64,000 bases of DNA from Bradyrhizobium sp. Rc3b. Lineage in GTDB: Bacteria; Pseudomonadota; Alphaproteobacteria; Rhizobiales; Xanthobacteraceae. The notes beneath the pieces were generated by a model. That model searched no databases. It saw nothing but the letters and a program-made list of their open reading frames with translations, and was not told the origin of the DNA. This document shows positions 26,052 to 34,813 of the stretch, one piece after another (the first letter of the stretch is position 1; each line of letters opens with the position of its first letter). The position numbers and the translations under genes were made by a program. Location of the stretch: the NCBI RefSeq assembly GCF_900114915.1, contig NZ_FOUS01000024.1:58782-122781 (forward strand), written 5' to 3'.

Positions 26052-26984
26052 ATGCTCGATGTTCCCCACGCAACCACGACTGAGCCCAACGAGACCCAAT
26101 TCGATCTCCGCAAGGAAGCCGAGGCAGCCGGGATCACCGACACGCTGCAGCAGCTCGAGCAGGAGCTGATCGGATTGAAGCCGGTGAAGAACCGCGTGCG
26201 CCAGATCGCCTCGCTGCTGCTGATCGAGCGCATCAGGCAGCGCGCGGGCCTGGCATCGGCTCCGCCGACGCTGCACATGTCGTTCACCGGCAATCCCGGC
26301 ACCGGCAAGACGACCGTCGCGCTGCGCATGGCCAAGATCCTGCACGGGCTCGGCTTCGTGCGGCGCGGGCAGGTGATCTCGGTGACGCGCGACGATCTCG
26401 TCGGCCAATATATCGGCCACACTGCGCCGAAGACCAAGGAGATCCTGAAGAAGGCGATGGGCGGCGTGCTGTTCATCGACGAAGCCTATTATCTGCATCG
26501 CCCCGACAACGAGCGCGACTACGGTCAGGAGGCCATCGAGATCCTGCTCCAGGTGATGGAGAACCAGCGCGAAGACCTCGTCGTGATCCTCGCCGGCTAT
26601 GGCGAGCGCATGACGAGCTTCTTCGCCTCCAATCCCGGCTTCCGCTCGCGCATCGCCCACCACATCGAATTCCCTGATTATGCGGAGGCCGAGTTGCTCG
26701 TCATTGCCGAGCTGATGCTGAAGGAGCGGGGCTATCGCTTTTCGGCCACGGCCCGCGAGGCGTTCGAGAAATACATCGCATTGCGTCGGACTCAGCCGTT
26801 CTTCTCCAATGCGCGTTCGATCCGCAACGCCGTCGACCGCATCCGCTTGCGGCAGGCCGATCGCCTGGTGTCCGACCTCGACCGTATGCTCGATGTCGAC
26901 GATCTCGAAACCATCGATCCCATGGACGTCCTGGCGAGCCGTGTCTTCAGCGGCGGCGCCGATGCGCGGAGTGCAAAGCCATGA
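26052..26984 (+). CDS. cbbX: CbbX, red-type Rubisco activase (AAA+)
   Basis: 310 residues. Walker A is GNPGTGKTTV (residues 80-89) and Walker B GGVLFIDEAYYL (138-148). The sensor region lies in ILAGYGERM and NPGFRSRI. It remodels inhibited red-type Rubisco using ATP, fitting the form IC enzyme next door. ATG 26052 is chosen because GAGGG lies five bases upstream; the open frame extends to 25992. The last base pairs overlap the next gene by ATGA. Confidence 0.96.
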   Translation: MLDVPHATTTEPNETQFDLRKEAEAAGITDTLQQLEQELIGLKPVKNRVRQIASLLLIERIRQRAGLASAPPTLHMSFTGNPGTGKTTVALRMAKILHGLGFVRRGQVISVTRDDLVGQYIGHTAPKTKEILKKAMGGVLFIDEAYYLHRPDNERDYGQEAIEILLQVMENQREDLVVILAGYGERMTSFFASNPGFRSRIAHHIEFPDYAEAELLVIAELMLKERGYRFSATAREAFEKYIALRRTQPFFSNARSIRNAVDRIRLRQADRLVSDLDRMLDVDDLETIDPMDVLASRVFSGGADARSAKP

Positions 26985-27718
26985 CCAGAGAGATCATGAT
27001 CGCTCCCTCGATCCTGGCCGCGGATTTCGCGCGCCTCGGCGAGGAGATCGCCGCAATCGACACGGCCGGCGCCGATTGGATCCATTGCGACGTCATGGAT
27101 GGACACTTCGTGCCCAACATCAGCTTCGGTGCCGATGTCATCAAGGCGATCCGCCCGACGACGAAGAAGATATTCGACGTGCATCTCATGATCGCGCCTG
27201 TCGATCCCTATCTCGAGGCGTTCGCAAAGGCCGGGGCTGACGTCATCACGATTCACGCCGAAGCCGGCGCCCATCTCGACCGCTCGCTGCAGGCCATCCG
27301 TGCCCTCGGCAAGAAAGCCGGCGTCAGCCTCTGTCCAGCGACTCCCGAGAGCGCGATCGAATATGTGCTCGACCGCATCGATCTCGTGCTGGTGATGACG
27401 GTCAATCCGGGATTCGGCGGCCAGTCCTTCCTCGAATCCCAGCTCGAGAAGATCGAACGGATCAAAGCCATGATCGGCGACCGGCCGATCCGGCTGGAGG
27501 TCGATGGCGGTGTCACGCGCGACAATGCCGCTGCAGTGGCGGCAGCGGGCGCCGATACGCTGGTGGCAGGTTCCGCCGTGTTCCGCGGCAAGAGTGCTGC
27601 CGACTATGCCGCAAATATCGAGGCCATTCGCATGGCCGCCGAGACGGGCCGGATTACTAAGCTGCAAGATATTTCTACGCAGCCGCTGCGCGTCAGCGAG
27701 GCAGGCCGTAGCCGGTAG
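26981..27718 (+). CDS. cbbE: ribulose-phosphate 3-epimerase
   Basis: 245 residues, TIM barrel. Family marks are IAPSILAADFARLGEE, DWIHCDVMDGHFVPNISFG with the metal-binding His and catalytic Asp, VNPGFGGQSF and LEVDGGV. Interconverts ribulose 5-phosphate and xylulose 5-phosphate. ATGA overlap with cbbX shows it is part of the cbb operon. 27719-27928 shows no gene or clear terminator. Confidence 0.95.
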   Translation: MTREIMIAPSILAADFARLGEEIAAIDTAGADWIHCDVMDGHFVPNISFGADVIKAIRPTTKKIFDVHLMIAPVDPYLEAFAKAGADVITIHAEAGAHLDRSLQAIRALGKKAGVSLCPATPESAIEYVLDRIDLVLVMTVNPGFGGQSFLESQLEKIERIKAMIGDRPIRLEVDGGVTRDNAAAVAAAGADTLVAGSAVFRGKSAADYAANIEAIRMAAETGRITKLQDISTQPLRVSEAGRSR

Positions 27719-27928
27719 ACTACGGAAGGCGCAAGCCGTGGAAGATCCGCCCGTGCCGGTTGTCCCACGGCGTGGCACTTATCTCCGGGGTTCCACGGAG
27801 GTTGCGGCAAAAAGCGATCGCGTCTTTCAGGTCGGGGTAACCAACGCATTCGAGGCGAAAATTCGATTAACGCCCGCGCAAGGCTGTGCATCGCAACCTG
27901 CGTGCAGGAATGCCAAGAGAGCGCGGGG

Positions 27929-29835
27929 ATGCGGATCAAGGCTATTGCCAGGCATGAGGCCTGCACGCGGGGCGATGGCGTGAGCATGCATCGCTTGTTC
28001 GCCGAGCAGCTTCGCTGCGCGACCGATGCGGCCGGACATGTCGACGTCCTCAAGCTGGGCGAGCTCGTCAGCGCGGCCTATGACGCGAGCGATCGCGACC
28101 GCCAGCGGATGACCGACGCACGCGCTCACACGCACGATGAGGTCGAGCTTGATCTGCTGCGAACCCAGGAATTCCTCGACACCATCGTCGAGAACATTCC
28201 GATCGCCGTCTTCGCGAAATGCGCGAAGAGTTCGCGCTATATCCTGCTCAACCGCGCCGGGGAAGACTATTACGGCATGCCGCGCGAACAGATGCTCGGC
28301 CGAACACCTGAAGAGATATTCCCGGCCGACGTCGCGCGCGTGGTCATTGAACAGGATCGTCGAGTCGTTGCCAGCGGCATGCCGATGTTCCTCGAGGAGC
28401 ATCTGCTCGACATCGGCGTCAAGGGCCACGACCGCGTGGTCAATTCACGCAAGATGCTGATCGCGGATGGCGCCGGCGATCCGCAATATCTGGTCGGTGT
28501 GATCGAGGACGTCACCGAGCGCGTCACCACCCGCGAACGCATCAGCCACCTTGCGCATCATGATGCGTTGACCGACCTGCCGAACCGCAGCGCCTTCAAC
28601 GCCGTGCTCGGCGAACGGCTGGAGCGGGCGCAGGAGGCGGCGACCAGTTTTGCCGTGCTCAGCCTCGATCTCGACCGCTTCAAGGAAGTCAACGACGTGT
28701 TCGGCCACCCCGTCGGCGATCTGCTGATGCGGGCGGCGGCGGACCGCCTTGCCGAGGAAGCCGACAGCGCCTTCGTCGCCCGTATCGGCGGCGATGAGTT
28801 CATGATCCTGATGCCCGACGACATCAGCCGCGATGACGTTCTGGCGCTCGCCGAACGACTGGTCGAGAGCATCGGCCAGGAGCTGGAGGTCGACGACTAT
28901 CTCTCCCATGTCGGCCTCAGCGTCGGCATCGCGTTCTGTCCGGACGACGGCGTGAATGCCGCCACGCTGCTCGCCAACGCCGACTCGGCGCTCTATCGTG
29001 CCAAGCGCAAGGGCAGGGGCCGGGTGCGCTTCTTCGAATCCGAGATGGACCAGGAGCTGCGCGACCGCAGGCTGTTGCAGCACGATCTGCGACAGGCGCT
29101 GGAGCAGAACCAGTTCCTGGTCTACTTCCAGCCGCAGGCGCGGGTGGATGGCGAGGTCATCGGCTCGAGGCTCTGCTGCGCTGGGACCATCCGACCCGAG
29201 GCTTCGTTCCGCCGGACCAGTTCATTCCACTCGCCGAGGAGAACGGGCTGATCGTCCGGATCGGCGAATGGGTCTTGCGCGAAGCCTGCCGCGAGGCGGC
29301 ATCCTGGCCGCGGCCGCTGCAGGTCGCCGTCAATCTGTCGCCGATCCAGTTCCAGGCCGGCGATCTCGAACGTTCGATCCATCAGATCCTGCTGGAGACG
29401 GGGCTGGCGCCGACGCGGCTCGAGGTCGAGATCACCGAGGGCGTGCTGATCGGCGATTTCACCCGCGCGCTCACTCTGCTGCGGCGGCTGAAGGCGCTCG
29501 GCATCCGCATCGCGATGGACGATTTCGGCACCGGCTATTCCTCGCTGTCCTATCTCCAGTCGTTCCCGTTCGACAAGATCAAGATCGATCGCAGCTTCAT
29601 CTCCAATCTCGAGGCGACGCCGCAATCGGCCGAGATCGTCCGCGCGGTCCTGAGCCTCGCGCACGCGCTGCATATCCCGGTCATTGCCGAGGGGGTGGAG
29701 ACGGAAGCGCAGCGTGCCTTCCTGGCGGGGGAGGCCTGCGAGGAGATGCAGGGCTATCTGGTCGGCCGACCCGCCCTGATCGAGCGCTATCTCGACCTGG
29801 TCGGCATGACCGTGGAGAGCCGGCTCTACGCCTAG
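27929..29835 (+). pseudogene. PAS-GGDEF-EAL cyclic-di-GMP protein with a frameshift
   Basis: Frame 2 gives a PAS domain (about residues 88-200) and an intact diguanylate cyclase domain with RIGGDEFMIL near residue 287. It enters the EAL domain (FLVYFQPQARVDGEVIG), then runs to a stop at 29249-29251. From about 29163 the frame -1 reading continues as FEALLRWDHPTRGFVPPDQF and carries the rest of the EAL domain (NLSPIQF, EITEGVLIGD, AMDDFGTGYSSL, KIDRSFI, AEGVET) to 29835. One missing T in GGCTCGAGG would explain it. Either a real break that removes the phosphodiesterase half or a sequencing error. Start ATG 27929; GTG 27902 is an alternative. Confidence 0.85.
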
Positions 29836-29932
29836 AGCGCGATGCGATTAGAATGAATCGTCATCGCGCTTTAGGTTGTTATTTAAGCATGATCCGGAAA
29901 ACCGCTGCGCACTTTTCCGGATCGTGCTTTAG
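29835..29932. repeat. dispersed palindromic element, type B
   Basis: Two hairpin modules. The first pairs AGAGCGCGATGCGATTAGA with the following TCATCGCGCTTTA; the second is GCATGATCCGGAAAACCGC / GCACTTTTCCGGATCGTGC. The left end starts at the last base of the EAL stop codon. 29933-30117 has no gene. Confidence 0.85.
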
Positions 29933-30117
29933 TCCCTGGCTCCGGTGGCGGGTTACCGAGTGTCAGTCGTCGACATTTGGAACCTTGGCCCGGATACGCG
30001 CTTCCCAAGAACGAGCCGAGGTCAGGCGCGCGACGGGCGCAGCAAATCTTTTGCACAATCGCCATCGGCCTGACGCAAATCGGGGCAATAAGCCTTGTGA
30101 GTGCGAGGGAGGGTCTC

Positions 30118-30330
30118 ATGGAGAACGTACGTCGCTACCGGGCGCTGGCGTCCCTCTGTCGTCAGCAGGCGGCCTACCGGCCGCTACAGAACTGGGAACT
30201 CCTCGGCCAGGCCGAACATTTCGAATATCTCGCCGAGGTCGAGCTCAAGGCGCATTTCGACGCGTGTAATGTGCAGCACGACGAGGGCGCCGCTGCGCCC
30301 GCGACGTGGGAGACCCCGGTCGCGGCGTGA
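30118..30330 (+). CDS. small helical protein, ENVRRYR family copy 2
   Basis: 70 residues starting MENVRRYRALASLCRQQAAY. Paralogue of the protein at 14639-14836, with a longer C-terminal tail (HDEGAAAPATWETPVAA). ATG 30118 follows GAGGGAGGG. No signal or membrane segment. It lies upstream of the stress genes. Confidence 0.72.
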   Translation: MENVRRYRALASLCRQQAAYRPLQNWELLGQAEHFEYLAEVELKAHFDACNVQHDEGAAAPATWETPVAA

Positions 30331-30350
30331 CGGCGCCGGGCCGGCCCGGC

Positions 30351-31187
30351 TCAATGCGACATCAGCGTCGGGACCGTCATGGCCTGCAGCATGGCGCGGG
30401 TGACGCCGCCGAGAACGCGCTCCTGCAACCGCGAATGGCCGTAGCCGCCCATCACCAGGAGATCGAGCCCCTCATCGGCCGCCAGTGACAGGATGGTCGG
30501 CTGGATGTCGGCGCGCGTCGCTGACAGGCCGACCGTGCGGGTCGACAGTCCGCGCCGGCCGAGGTGTCTTGCCAGACCGTTCGCTGAAGCTTCGTCGGAG
30601 ACCGCGGCGGCCTCGTTGATGGTGATGACCACGATCGCATCGGCGCGCGCCAGGAACGGCGCCGCGTCGTGCACGGCGCGAGCCGCGAGGCGGCTGCCGT
30701 CCCAGCAGATGCCGATCCGGTTCGCCTTGAAAGGTCCATGGAAGGTGTAGGGCAGGAACAGCACCGGGCTGCCCGCCTGAAACAGGATCTCGCCCGGCAC
30801 GTCGTTGTCGAACGAGCTTTGCGCCGGATCTGGCTGGAGCACGACGCTGAGGTCGTGCAGTCGCGCCATCTCGCCGAGCGAGCCGGCTGCATCCACCGGG
30901 ATCGCGCCGAGCGCGCGGCAGCCGTAGGAGATGCCGGCGTTCGCCGCTTCGATGCCAAACACCGCGAGCGCGGCCTCGGCCCGCTCGACTGCGCGCTCGC
31001 GCTCCAGTTCGAACACGGCCGCCACCGCGGCGCCGCCCTCCATTACGTAAGCGGCACTGGTTGCGACATAGCCGATCGCAACTGCGTCGAGATGGGCGTT
31101 GAACTGCGCCGCGAGCGAAATCGAGCCGTCGATCGCGGAACGCATGGGACGTTCGGTGGGGATGTGAACGAGAATGTCTTTGTACAT
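30351..31187 (-). CDS. universal stress protein, tandem UspA domains
   Basis: 278 residues. Two Usp folds: residues 1-140 (MYKDILVHIPTERPMRSAID) and 150-278, the latter with the ATP-binding motif MGGYGHSRLQERVLGGVTRA (G-2x-G-9x-G-S/T like) near the C-terminus. Cytoplasmic. ATG 31185-31187 is preceded by GGAGG. A FixK/FNR-type box centred about 69 bases upstream of the start suggests induction under low oxygen. Confidence 0.9.
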   Translation of the reverse strand: MYKDILVHIPTERPMRSAIDGSISLAAQFNAHLDAVAIGYVATSAAYVMEGGAAVAAVFELERERAVERAEAALAVFGIEAANAGISYGCRALGAIPVDAAGSLGEMARLHDLSVVLQPDPAQSSFDNDVPGEILFQAGSPVLFLPYTFHGPFKANRIGICWDGSRLAARAVHDAAPFLARADAIVVITINEAAAVSDEASANGLARHLGRRGLSTRTVGLSATRADIQPTILSLAADEGLDLLVMGGYGHSRLQERVLGGVTRAMLQAMTVPTLMSH

Positions 31188-31248
31188 GGCGCGCCTCCGA
31201 TGAACATCAGCCGGTGGCCGCAGTTTTTCACCGCCGGAAGGGCCCGCG

Positions 31249-31262
31249 TTGAGCTGCATCAA
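31249..31262. promoter_or_regulatory. FixK2/FNR-type box
   Basis: TTGAGCTGCATCAA is a full match to TTG(A/C)-N6-(T/G)CAA. For the universal stress gene (start 31187) an activator centred at -41 would give a start of transcription near 31215 and a 28-base leader. It is also 82 bases before the DegP gene on the other side. Confidence 0.6.
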
Positions 31263-31344
31263 ATGCGCAGGGGAGGACTTCCGCTGGGGCGCGCGCATTG
31301 TTTGCCAAGATTTAATCGGATGGACGGGACGTCGTAAGGTGACG

Positions 31345-32931
31345 ATGGCCATGTTGGAGGCAAGGCGACACCTTATCCAACATGGACATTTCGACATGAA
31401 CGATCGCGTCAATTCCGACACCACGACGTCCCGCAGGATCTTGAGGCCGCGCCGGCTTGCGCTGCTTGGCACCGTGGCCGCGCTCGGCGTGGCCGTGCTG
31501 GCGGCTGCTCCCGGCTCGTCGCCGTTCGGTCCGAGCTCCTTCATTGCCCCGGCCCAGGCCGCCGAATCCGCCGCGACGCCGCCTGGCTTTGGTGACCTCG
31601 TCAGCAAGGTCAAACCCGCCGTCATCTCGGTACGGGTCAAGATCGACCAGGACAACGACAAGAGCGCGATGCTGCAGCAGAACCGGATGGATCAGGACGA
31701 GGACACCCCGTTCGACCAATTCTCGCGGCAGTTCGGCTTCCGCGGCCCGGGCGGCATGAACGGCATGCCGCGCCAGCGCCATCAGATGATTACGGGCGAA
31801 GGCTCCGGCTTCTTCATCTCCGCCGACGGCTATGCCGTGACCAACAACCACGTCGTCGACCATGCCGAGTCGGTGCAGGTGACCATGGATGACGGCACGA
31901 GCTACACCGCCAAGGTCGTCGGCACCGATCCGAAGACCGATCTCGCGCTGATCAAGGTCGACGGCAAGAAGGATTTTCCGTTCGTCAAATTCTCCGACCA
32001 GAAGCCGCGCATCGGCGACTGGGTGGTCGCGGTCGGCAATCCCTTCGGCCTCGGCGGCACCGTGACTGCCGGCATCGTCTCGGCCAGCGGCCGTGACATC
32101 GGCAACGGCCCCTATGACGACTTCATCCAGATCGATGCGCCCATCAACAAGGGCAATTCCGGCGGCCCGGCCTTCGACATGAACGGCAACGTGATCGGCG
32201 TGAACACTGCGATCTTCTCGCCCTCCGGCGGTTCGGTCGGCATCGGCTTCGACATTCCGGCCTCGACCGCAAAGCTCGTCGTCGCGCAGCTGAAGGACAA
32301 GGGCGCGGTGACCCGTGGCTGGCTCGGCGTGCAAGTGCAGCCGGTTACCGCCGAGATTGCCGACAGCCTCGGCCTGAAGGAGGCGCGCGGTGCGATCGTC
32401 GACGATCCCCAGGATGGCAGCCCGGCGGCGAAGGCCGGCATCGAGGCGGGTGACGTCATCACCGCCGTCAACGGCACCGCGATCAAGGATTCCCGCGACC
32501 TCGCCCGCACGATCGCGACCCTTGCGCCTGGCAGCTCAGTGAAGCTCGACGTCTTCCACAAAGGCGACAGCAAGACGGTGACGCTCGCGCTCGGCGAACT
32601 GCCGAACGAAAGGCAGGCCAAGGCCGATGTTGGCAAGGACCAGCCGGGCCCCGGCACGCCGCGCCTCGGTCTTGCTTTGGCTCCGGCCGGTGACGTCCAG
32701 GGCGCTGGCCAGAAGGGCGTTGTCGTCACCGAAGTCGATCCGCAAGGGCCGGCGGCGCAGCGCGGCATCCAGACCGGCGACGTCATCCTCAATGTCGGCG
32801 GCAAGGCCGTCGCCAATGTCGGCGACGTCCGCTCCGAGCTGGCGCAGGCCAAATCGTCCGGCAAGCGCAGCGTGCTGTTGCAGGTCAAAGGCGCGCAGGC
32901 GACCCGCTTCGTCGCGGTCCCACTCGCCTGA
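31345..32931 (+). CDS. Do-family serine protease, DegP/HtrA type
   Basis: 528 residues. A hydrophobic segment (LALLGTVAALGVAVLAAAP) ends in AQAAE, giving a periplasmic signal. Trypsin-like domain with catalytic His169 (NNHVVDH), Asp199 (KTDLALIKV) and Ser272 (GNSGGP), then two PDZ domains (about 340-430 and 450-520). Degrades or refolds misfolded envelope proteins. ATG 31345 follows AAGGTGACG; ATG 31396 would shorten the N-terminus by 17 residues but has no ribosome site. Confidence 0.92.
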   Translation: MAMLEARRHLIQHGHFDMNDRVNSDTTTSRRILRPRRLALLGTVAALGVAVLAAAPGSSPFGPSSFIAPAQAAESAATPPGFGDLVSKVKPAVISVRVKIDQDNDKSAMLQQNRMDQDEDTPFDQFSRQFGFRGPGGMNGMPRQRHQMITGEGSGFFISADGYAVTNNHVVDHAESVQVTMDDGTSYTAKVVGTDPKTDLALIKVDGKKDFPFVKFSDQKPRIGDWVVAVGNPFGLGGTVTAGIVSASGRDIGNGPYDDFIQIDAPINKGNSGGPAFDMNGNVIGVNTAIFSPSGGSVGIGFDIPASTAKLVVAQLKDKGAVTRGWLGVQVQPVTAEIADSLGLKEARGAIVDDPQDGSPAAKAGIEAGDVITAVNGTAIKDSRDLARTIATLAPGSSVKLDVFHKGDSKTVTLALGELPNERQAKADVGKDQPGPGTPRLGLALAPAGDVQGAGQKGVVVTEVDPQGPAAQRGIQTGDVILNVGGKAVANVGDVRSELAQAKSSGKRSVLLQVKGAQATRFVAVPLA

Positions 32932-32957
32932 GGCGAACCTCGATCGGCATAGATCAA

Positions 32958-32986
32958 GAAAGGCGGCCCTCGTGGCCGCCTTTTCC
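32958..32986 (+). terminator. rho-independent terminator of the protease gene
   Basis: AAGGCGGCC (32960-32968), loop CTCGT, GGCCGCCTT (32974-32982) and a run of T, 27 bases after the stop codon. Confidence 0.85.
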
Positions 32987-33202
32987 GTTCGCCTTCAGGC
33001 TCGCCGGGATGTGATCGATAACATTCTCGTTAACGGCAGCGACGATGACGCGGTTCGTCCGAAAAAGCCGTGTTCGCTCATCAAAGTTCCGAACTGTGCA
33101 GGTCGCCGGCGGCAACGATGCCACCGGGACGCAAGCGTGGAACTTCGAACTTGCCGCCGGCTTCTGGAACTGGCCGCTGGTTCGCATTTGATCGGTGCCG
33201 AC

Positions 33203-33565
33203 ATGGATCGATTGAAGCTCTCGCTGAGGAGGGCGCTGCTCGTGGCGCCATTCGTGCTGTGGGGCGGAGACGCTCTCGGGCGGGACGACGGCCGCTACGC
33301 GGATTCACCCCTGAAGCCATGGTTCGACAGTTTGCGCAGCCACCTTGGTCCGTGCTGCTCGGATGCGGATGGCTTTGCCGTCGCCGATCCCGACTGGGAG
33401 TCGCATAACGGGCATTATCGCGTGCGTCTCGACGGTGAGTGGATCGAGGTGCCGGACGAAGCCGTCATCACCGAGCCGAACCGGGCCGGCCGCACCATGG
33501 TGTGGCCGGTGAAGACCGCGTTCGGGGTTTCGATCCGCTGCTTCATGCCGGGCAGCATGATCTGA
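33203..33565 (+). CDS. exported hypothetical protein, 120 aa
   Basis: Starts MDRLKLSLRRALLVAPFVLW with a signal peptide cleaved near residue 26. The mature part has HLGPCCSDADGFAVADPDWE with adjacent Cys residues, WIEVPDEAVITEPNRAGRTM and a C-terminal SIRCFMPGS. It matches in style a family I recall from Bradyrhizobium, of unknown function. The open frame upstream (to 32627) is a shadow. It ends 12 bases before the convergent basic protein. Confidence 0.7.
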   Translation: MDRLKLSLRRALLVAPFVLWGGDALGRDDGRYADSPLKPWFDSLRSHLGPCCSDADGFAVADPDWESHNGHYRVRLDGEWIEVPDEAVITEPNRAGRTMVWPVKTAFGVSIRCFMPGSMI

Positions 33566-33577
33566 CGCGGGTCAGCG

Positions 33578-33865
33578 TCAGCGCTTGCTGGATTTGCGCT
33601 TCGACGATTTCCTGCTTGTCTTCTTCGTCGTCCTCTTCTTGGACGTTTTCCTGGAGGTCTTCTTGGCAGCCTTCTTCGGGACCTTCTTGCCCTTCTTGCG
33701 TGCCTTCGACAGTCCGATCGCGATCGCCTGCTTGCGACTCTTCACGCGTCCGCCACGGCCTTTGCGACCGCTCTTTGCCGTGCCCTTCTTGTAGCGGCGC
33801 ATCTCGCTCTCGACATCGCTGCCGGAGCTGCGCGAGTAGCGGCGCTTCTTTGCCTTGCGTGCCAT
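33578..33865 (-). CDS. DUF6496-like Lys-rich protein (histone-like)
   Basis: 95 residues, very basic. The middle has VKSRKQAIAIGLSKARKKGK, a segment I associate with DUF6496, and the last 45 residues are Lys/Arg/Ser/Thr repeats like histone H1 tails (KKAAKKTSRKTSKK). Probably binds nucleic acid. ATG 33863-33865 follows AAGGGAGAAC. A GGAAC-N16-GGTT promoter-like site lies 25 bases upstream, linking it to the stress regulon. Confidence 0.8.
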   Translation of the reverse strand: MARKAKKRRYSRSSGSDVESEMRRYKKGTAKSGRKGRGGRVKSRKQAIAIGLSKARKKGKKVPKKAAKKTSRKTSKKRTTKKTSRKSSKRKSSKR

Positions 33866-33889
33866 GCATGTTCTCCCTTGGCCGGGGAG

Positions 33890-33914
33890 AACCATTCGAC
33901 ACGGGCATGGTTCC
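33890..33914 (-). promoter_or_regulatory. sigma-EcfG-type promoter (GGTT variant)
   Basis: On the minus strand GGAAC (33914-33910), 16 bases, GGTT (33893-33890), upstream of the Lys-rich protein (start 33865). Consensus for the general stress factor EcfG is GGAAC-N16/17-CGTT. Confidence 0.5.
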
Positions 33915-33945
33915 CGAAGGACGCGGACAGCGTTCCAGGCGCAGC

Positions 33946-34140
33946 CTAGAAGGAATTCGCCAGCTCGATCTCGGCTTCCAGCACCTGGATGCGACGTGCG
34001 GCCTCGCTGAAGGACAGATCGCGCGCATATTGCGCGGGCTGATACGCTTCTTCACTCAGCCGTTTCAGCCTGAGCCCCTGCGTCCGCGTCATCTGCTCGG
34101 CAAGGAAAACCCTGGCGTCGTATTTGCCTTGAACCTGCAT
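33946..34140 (-). CDS. DUF3072-like small protein
   Basis: 64 residues. The part MTRTQGLRLKRLSEEAYQPA followed by FSEAARRIQVLEAEI resembles the DUF3072 family (a short domain found near Ku/DNA-end-joining genes in some bacteria). Helical, soluble. Divergent from the gene at 34202, with a LexA-type box in the 61-base gap. A DNA-repair link is inferred only from the box and family. Confidence 0.7.
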   Translation of the reverse strand: MQVQGKYDARVFLAEQMTRTQGLRLKRLSEEAYQPAQYARDLSFSEAARRIQVLEAEIELANSF

Positions 34141-34177
34141 GTCGCTTCTCCGCTCTGAAATCGTGACTTGACTATAT

Positions 34178-34192
34178 GTTCTTATTTTGTTC
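34178..34192. promoter_or_regulatory. LexA (SOS) box
   Basis: GTTCTTATTTTGTTC is an exact GTTC-N7-GTTC, the alphaproteobacterial LexA site, with the usual T-rich spacer. It lies between two divergent starts (34140 and 34202), so either or both genes could be damage-inducible. Confidence 0.7.
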
Positions 34193-34201
34193 TAACAAGC
34201 C

Positions 34202-34477
34202 ATGGACAACAGAATTAATGAAATTCGACGTCAAATCAGCGCCTTGAGGGTTGAGATGGCCGGCGTCGAGGCCTCCGTGCGCGATCTCATCAACGGCGAC
34301 CGCGATTGCGTCCAGCAGGCCTTGGCGCAGATGGATTTGCGCCGGAAGGTCAATTTGCTGATCGGCGAATGGAAGGCTGCCGGCGGCGGCGATGTCCTGC
34401 CTGACGTTCGCGACCGGGTGCGCCTTCGTCTCGTGAAGACAGTCGTTAGTCCCGAGCGCGCGAGCACGCGGCGCTGA
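34202..34477 (+). CDS. small coiled-coil protein, 91 aa
   Basis: Starts MDNRINEIRRQISALRVEMA, a predicted coiled coil, then a basic helical C-terminus (RDRVRLRLVKTVVSPERAST). The AUG lies nine bases after the LexA-type box, so any promoter under the box must give a very short leader, or the box serves the divergent gene. Function unknown. Confidence 0.6.
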   Translation: MDNRINEIRRQISALRVEMAGVEASVRDLINGDRDCVQQALAQMDLRRKVNLLIGEWKAAGGGDVLPDVRDRVRLRLVKTVVSPERASTRR

Positions 34478-34495
34478 ACCTTTTGGGGGGGCGCC

Positions 34496-34702
34496 ATGGA
34501 GGAAGACCCGGACACTTACCGGATCTTGAGGTTGCGCGCCGAGATTCTCGAATTGGGCTCTGCCATCCGGCAATTGCAGCGTGCGGGTCTCGACGATGCT
34601 GCGGCCCAACTTCTGATCGGACGCAAGCGGGCGCAGCTCGAACAACTCGTGAAGACGAATGCTGCGAGCCGCGCGCTCAACTCTGAAACGCGTCGCCCGT
34701 AA
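34496..34702 (+). CDS. small coiled-coil protein, 68 aa
   Basis: Helical protein (RILRLRAEILELGSAIRQLQ). 18 bases after the preceding small gene, preceded by GGGGGGGCGCC. Likely the same transcript. Related in size and composition, not clearly homologous. No named domain. Confidence 0.6.
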   Translation: MEEDPDTYRILRLRAEILELGSAIRQLQRAGLDDAAAQLLIGRKRAQLEQLVKTNAASRALNSETRRP

Positions 34703-34763
34703 TGTGCTGACGCGGGCGCTCGACGGTGTGGCGGCTCGATTGCTGATCGGCATCAAGAAAATA

Positions 34764-34794
34764 GAAAAAGCCCCGCGTCGCGGCGGGGCTTTTG
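34764..34794. terminator. bidirectional rho-independent terminator
   Basis: AAAAAGCCCCGC / GCGGGGCTTTT with a short loop. Both strands end in a T run. It lies between the plus-strand coiled-coil genes and the minus-strand exported protein that ends at 34814. Confidence 0.85.
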
Positions 34795-34813
34795 ATGTCG
34801 TGTCGGCCTGAGC

